The notes under the pieces are model-generated. The model made no database searches, was not told the DNA's origin, and worked only from the letters and a program-made list of their open reading frames with translations. Of a stretch of DNA of 64,000 nucleotides, positions 61,128 to 64,000 are shown one piece after another. The translations under genes and the position numbers were made by a program. The DNA comes from Siphonodentalium dalli (Eukaryota > Mollusca > Scaphopoda > Gadilida > Siphonodentaliidae). The stretch spans positions 121,634,126 to 121,698,125 of the forward strand of contig CP136069.1 in the NCBI GenBank assembly GCA_032622095.1, written 5' to 3'. The first letter of the stretch is position 1; the number at the start of each line of letters is the position of its first letter.

Positions 61128-61507
61128 AATCTGGTGTCCCCCAAGGTTAGATACTGGGTCCCCTACTATTCTTGATATACATCAATGATATAGCAGACGA
61201 TATAACAAGTAATATCCGACTTTTTGCAGACGATACCTCCCTTTTTCTAGCAGTAGAAGATCCCATAATGGCTGCTGACGTCCTAAACAAAGATATATCG
61301 AAAATACACGATTGGTCTAACAAATGGCTCGTTAAATTTAACCCATCCAAAACTGAATCCCTCTTAGTTAGCAGGAAAGAAATTAAACCTAGCCACCCCC
61401 ATCTCAAAATGGCAAATCAGCCAATATGCGAAGTAGCGACACATAAACACCTAGGTCTAACCTTTAGTTCCGATGGTAAATGGAAATACTATATCGCAGA
61501 TATTTAA
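61128..61507 (+). pseudogene. LINE reverse transcriptase, catalytic FADD part (broken)
   Basis: SGVPQG is followed by an in-frame TAG (61,148-61,150), then ILGPLLFLIYINDI and FADD (61,223-61,234), the block-C catalytic motif, with Phe for the usual Tyr as in many LINEs. The thumb region WSNKWLVKFNPSKTE and HKHLGLTFSSDGKW follow. A TAA at 61,505 interrupts a frame that is otherwise continuous with the next part. Confidence 0.9.
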
Positions 61508-62386
61508 AAACGAGCTTATAGTAGGCTGTCCCTGCTGAGGAGGCATAAATTTAACCTTGACAGGAGGTCACTAGAAAGAATATATTTATCATTTATTCGT
61601 CCTGTCCTGGAGTATGCCTCCTCAGTTTGGGACAACTACAGCAACGAAGAAACTAATGAATTAGAAGAAATCCAATACGAAGCCGCAAGAATCGTAACTG
61701 GCGCGACAAGAAGTTATAGTAAAGAGGGCTTGCTCCACGAAACTGGGTGGGATACACTTACGAACAGACGCCGAAAAACCAAGCTAACCCAATTTTTCAA
61801 AATGGTGAAAAAGTCAACACCCGCCTACCTATACATATATGTTCCCCCAATATCAGGGAGTCTAACAAATTACGACTTCAGACCTAAAGACATGAAACCG
61901 GTTTTTTGTAATACTGAATCATATAAAAAATCCTTTTTACCTGCAGCTGTGAGTCTAGGGAATGATCTACCACCGGAGGCTAAAAACTTTGAAACCATAT
62001 CGGACTTCAAATGTTTTCTTAATACTGACCTCGTCTTGAGCCCCCGTTACATGGAATTTGCTTACACAAGACGAAGTCAAATTTTTCATTGTCGACTACG
62101 ACTAGGGTGTAGCAATCAGAACTACGACTTATATCTAAATCATTTGCAAGACAATCAATATTGTATATGTGGCGAAGTTGAAACAGTATCACAGTTCTTG
62201 CACTATTGCCCAGTCTTTGAAGCCGAGAGAGATATATGTCTTAGCAACCTTAATAATTTGGAAACAAAAACACTCTTTGAAGGTTCAAAATCACTTCCCT
62301 TATCCAAAAAAATTGAGATATTCGCTAACATTCAGAAATATATAGAACTAACTGGCAGATTCAAGCCATATTTTGCACAGACATGA
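61508..62386 (+). pseudogene. LINE C-terminal domain with zinc knuckle
   Basis: In the same frame as the preceding part: RRSLERIYLSFIRPVLEYAS, then QYEAARIVTGATRS, both typical of Jockey/CR1/I-like C-termini. Further on come SQIFHCRLRLGCSNQNYDLY and CICGEVETVSQFLHYC, a C-x-C...H...C zinc-knuckle-like motif near 62,160-62,210. The frame is open to the natural stop at 62,384-62,386, so this is the best-kept part. Confidence 0.88.
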
Positions 62387-62760
62387 TGTATACGATCTTA
62401 GGCTATGTATGGAACAAATTAAAAACACATTAAACTCAAAATTAAACTAAGTGTAACATCAATCCCAAAAGTACCCTGCCAAAACCTGCTACGATTGAGG
62501 GGGGGGGGCTATCAGGCACATTATAATTAACAATAACAATAGTAATTTCTTGATCTGTATACATTCATATACATCGAAATGTACATTCTATTTCTGTCTG
62601 TATGAAACGGTCAGCATTCATTATTTCATACGTGTAGGAGATGGCTTAAGATAAGCATTATGCTTACTGCCAAATCCCATTATAACCATAAATATCTCTC
62701 ATCATCATACCGTGAATTTTGTACATTATATTGGTTAAAATAAAATATGTTTAAACTTAA
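62387..62760 (+). mobile_element. LINE 3' UTR
   Basis: AT-rich with a short G run near 62,499. Ends around TTAAAATAAAATATGTTTAA and ACTTAAAC. The exact 3' boundary is uncertain because no target duplication was identified. Confidence 0.55.
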
Positions 62761-64000
62761 ACAATGGAAACCCCACCCCAACCCCCCATATCGTCTTGTC
62801 TCTGTGCCCGGGGAAACGTTACACCATTCTTAGTTGTAACACAACATCGTCAGTATCAAACTAACTGAATCTGTATTCGAAGACAATCTTCGTTTGGCTC
62901 CTCCCACATGTCCCCAAAACAGAAATTGACCCCATCCCATACAGTCAAACTTAATCCTATGTTTATAAGTATTACTGGGGTGGGGTCAATTTTTTTTCTC
63001 GGGATCTGTGGTTCATCCTAAACTCAGCATTTTGGGGAATGCGCTCGTTTTAAGTTCCATATTCGACATCGAGACCGGTTAATGGTTACCACATAAATTG
63101 TATGGGTTAGCGGCTTGGTGTTAACGACCGCTTCATGCAAACTTTGACTCTTTTATCACACTGTAGTGGTCAAAATAGTTCGATATACAAATGCATGCAA
63201 TACATGTAAGATGACGAAAGTTTCCTCGAAAAGGTTCATTGCAGTGATAGAATGTATCGTCCCTACAGTATAATGATTCACTTTTCGTCCCAATATGTAA
63301 CAATAAATTTAAAGAGCGTATGTTGTTATCAGGTTCATGATATCATAAAACGAAGAGCGTTGGTGTGGCAGCTATTTAATTTCGGACCCTTCGGTAAATC
63401 TTTTTCGAAAAAAAAAAGTTCATGTATATGTCGACCTATTTTGAAGTATTGATAATTACCGAGGATCTAATATACGCGCCACTTTGAACACCATGGTCAT
63501 GACAATTAACTTTGCCATGTTTTCGCATCGCATAGATCTATAAGTATAGGTAATTTGTTGCCGTGATCATTTCCAGACACATGTAAGCTGTGTGGAGCCG
63601 GCACAAATCTGAAATGCGAAGCGGTTGTTGTGAACTACCTAAACTCCATCTACATATAAGTGGCAACCGGTACCAAGCTGTTTGGCTGGTAACATATTGG
63701 ACCCAATTCAACGTCGAGTGATAGTATATTCAACATGTCATCCCAGAGTGACACAATTTTTATCGATATCGTAGTCGTTTAACTCAATATGCGTTTTATC
63801 TGTATAATATATCCGAGTTAACATTATAAAATATCACATGCGCACACGAGCCAAAATGATATAATTCTCACGCGGCACACTTAAAATGCTCACGTTCGGG
63901 GTAATTGACACCGATCTGTTGGTAAGTTGGTTGTTATGGTAGTTTGATCGGAAAATGAATAGGCAGTGCTGACAACACTCACCATAAACAATGTTTGATC
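62761..64000. other. Non-coding, presumed BARHL intron or upstream DNA
   Basis: No exon was recognised on the minus strand. At 63,308-63,362 the paired motif TAAAGAGCGTATGTTGTTAT, then CATGATATCATAAAA, then GAAGAGCGTTGG resembles the paired motif in the AGGTACGG MITEs, but no MITE ends are near. Nothing else is recognised. Confidence 0.45.

Larger units (their letters stand above)
57640..62760 (+). mobile_element. Degenerate non-LTR retrotransposon (EN-RT LINE), split by a later insertion
   Basis: Read together, the pieces give an apurinic-type endonuclease, a reverse transcriptase and a C-terminal zinc-knuckle region, the layout of Jockey/CR1/I-group LINEs. The endonuclease is cut after 57,948 by a hAT-like element and resumes at 59,814. 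Frameshifts and stops make it inactive: frame changes near 57,750, 60,239, 60,297 and 61,110, and stops at 61,148 and 61,505. The part after 61,151 is otherwise open to the stop at 62,384-62,386. The 3' UTR ends near 62,760 in AAACTTAAAC without a poly(A) tail. The exact clade needs a phylogeny. Confidence 0.85.

Overview
The window looks like animal nuclear DNA: AT-rich, with spliced exons, a tRNA-derived SINE, a decayed LINE, several families of short inverted-repeat transposons, and two satellite arrays. The only host gene I can support is the 3' part of a BarH-like homeobox gene (BARHL type) on the minus strand at 53,344-54,481. Its homeodomain is clearly BarH class. The divergent C-terminus and the repeat content would fit a marine lophotrochozoan such as a mollusc, but that is an inference. 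I see no prokaryotic operon, no CRISPR array and no virus.

Layout. 1-4,900: end of a hairpin MITE, a SINE with target duplications, degenerate ~150-bp periodic sequence, a 20-bp tandem repeat, a long CCATGGTG-rich low-complexity tract, and a second hairpin MITE. 5-10 kb: mostly unique sequence with a diverged direct duplication and two copies of a TTAA-flanked MITE. 10.3-11.4 kb: 36-bp satellite, open in several frames. 12-18 kb: dispersed repeats, microsatellites, a hairpin MITE and a 330-bp direct duplication whose copies each end in a long hairpin. 18.9-20.55 kb: 38-bp satellite. 22-38 kb: inverted-repeat elements, degenerate arrays of ~140-bp period, a 0.89-kb element with 5-bp target duplications, and some repeat-free stretches that are candidate regulatory DNA. 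38-53 kb: unique sequence with scattered hairpins and palindromes. 53.3-54.5 kb: BARHL exons. 54.5-64 kb: presumably BARHL intron or upstream DNA, holding two hairpin MITEs and an EN-RT LINE interrupted by a hAT-like element, which itself holds a mariner-type MITE.

The 53 kb at lower coordinates lies downstream of the BARHL gene. No other recognisable exon is visible there, so it is a gene desert beside a developmental transcription factor. It is a reasonable place for long-range enhancers, but nothing in a single sequence proves them. The N-terminal exon(s) of BARHL were not found and probably lie beyond 64,000.

I did not find a convincing new molecular system. The most unusual signals are: (i) the 10-mer TAAAGAGCGT, present ten times on the two strands and several times as pairs about 42 bp apart; (ii) families of TTAA-flanked MITEs, one built from paired perfect hairpins; (iii) very long hairpins, including a perfect 51-bp arm pair and a loop-free 98-bp palindrome; (iv) a three-layer transposon nest inside the LINE.
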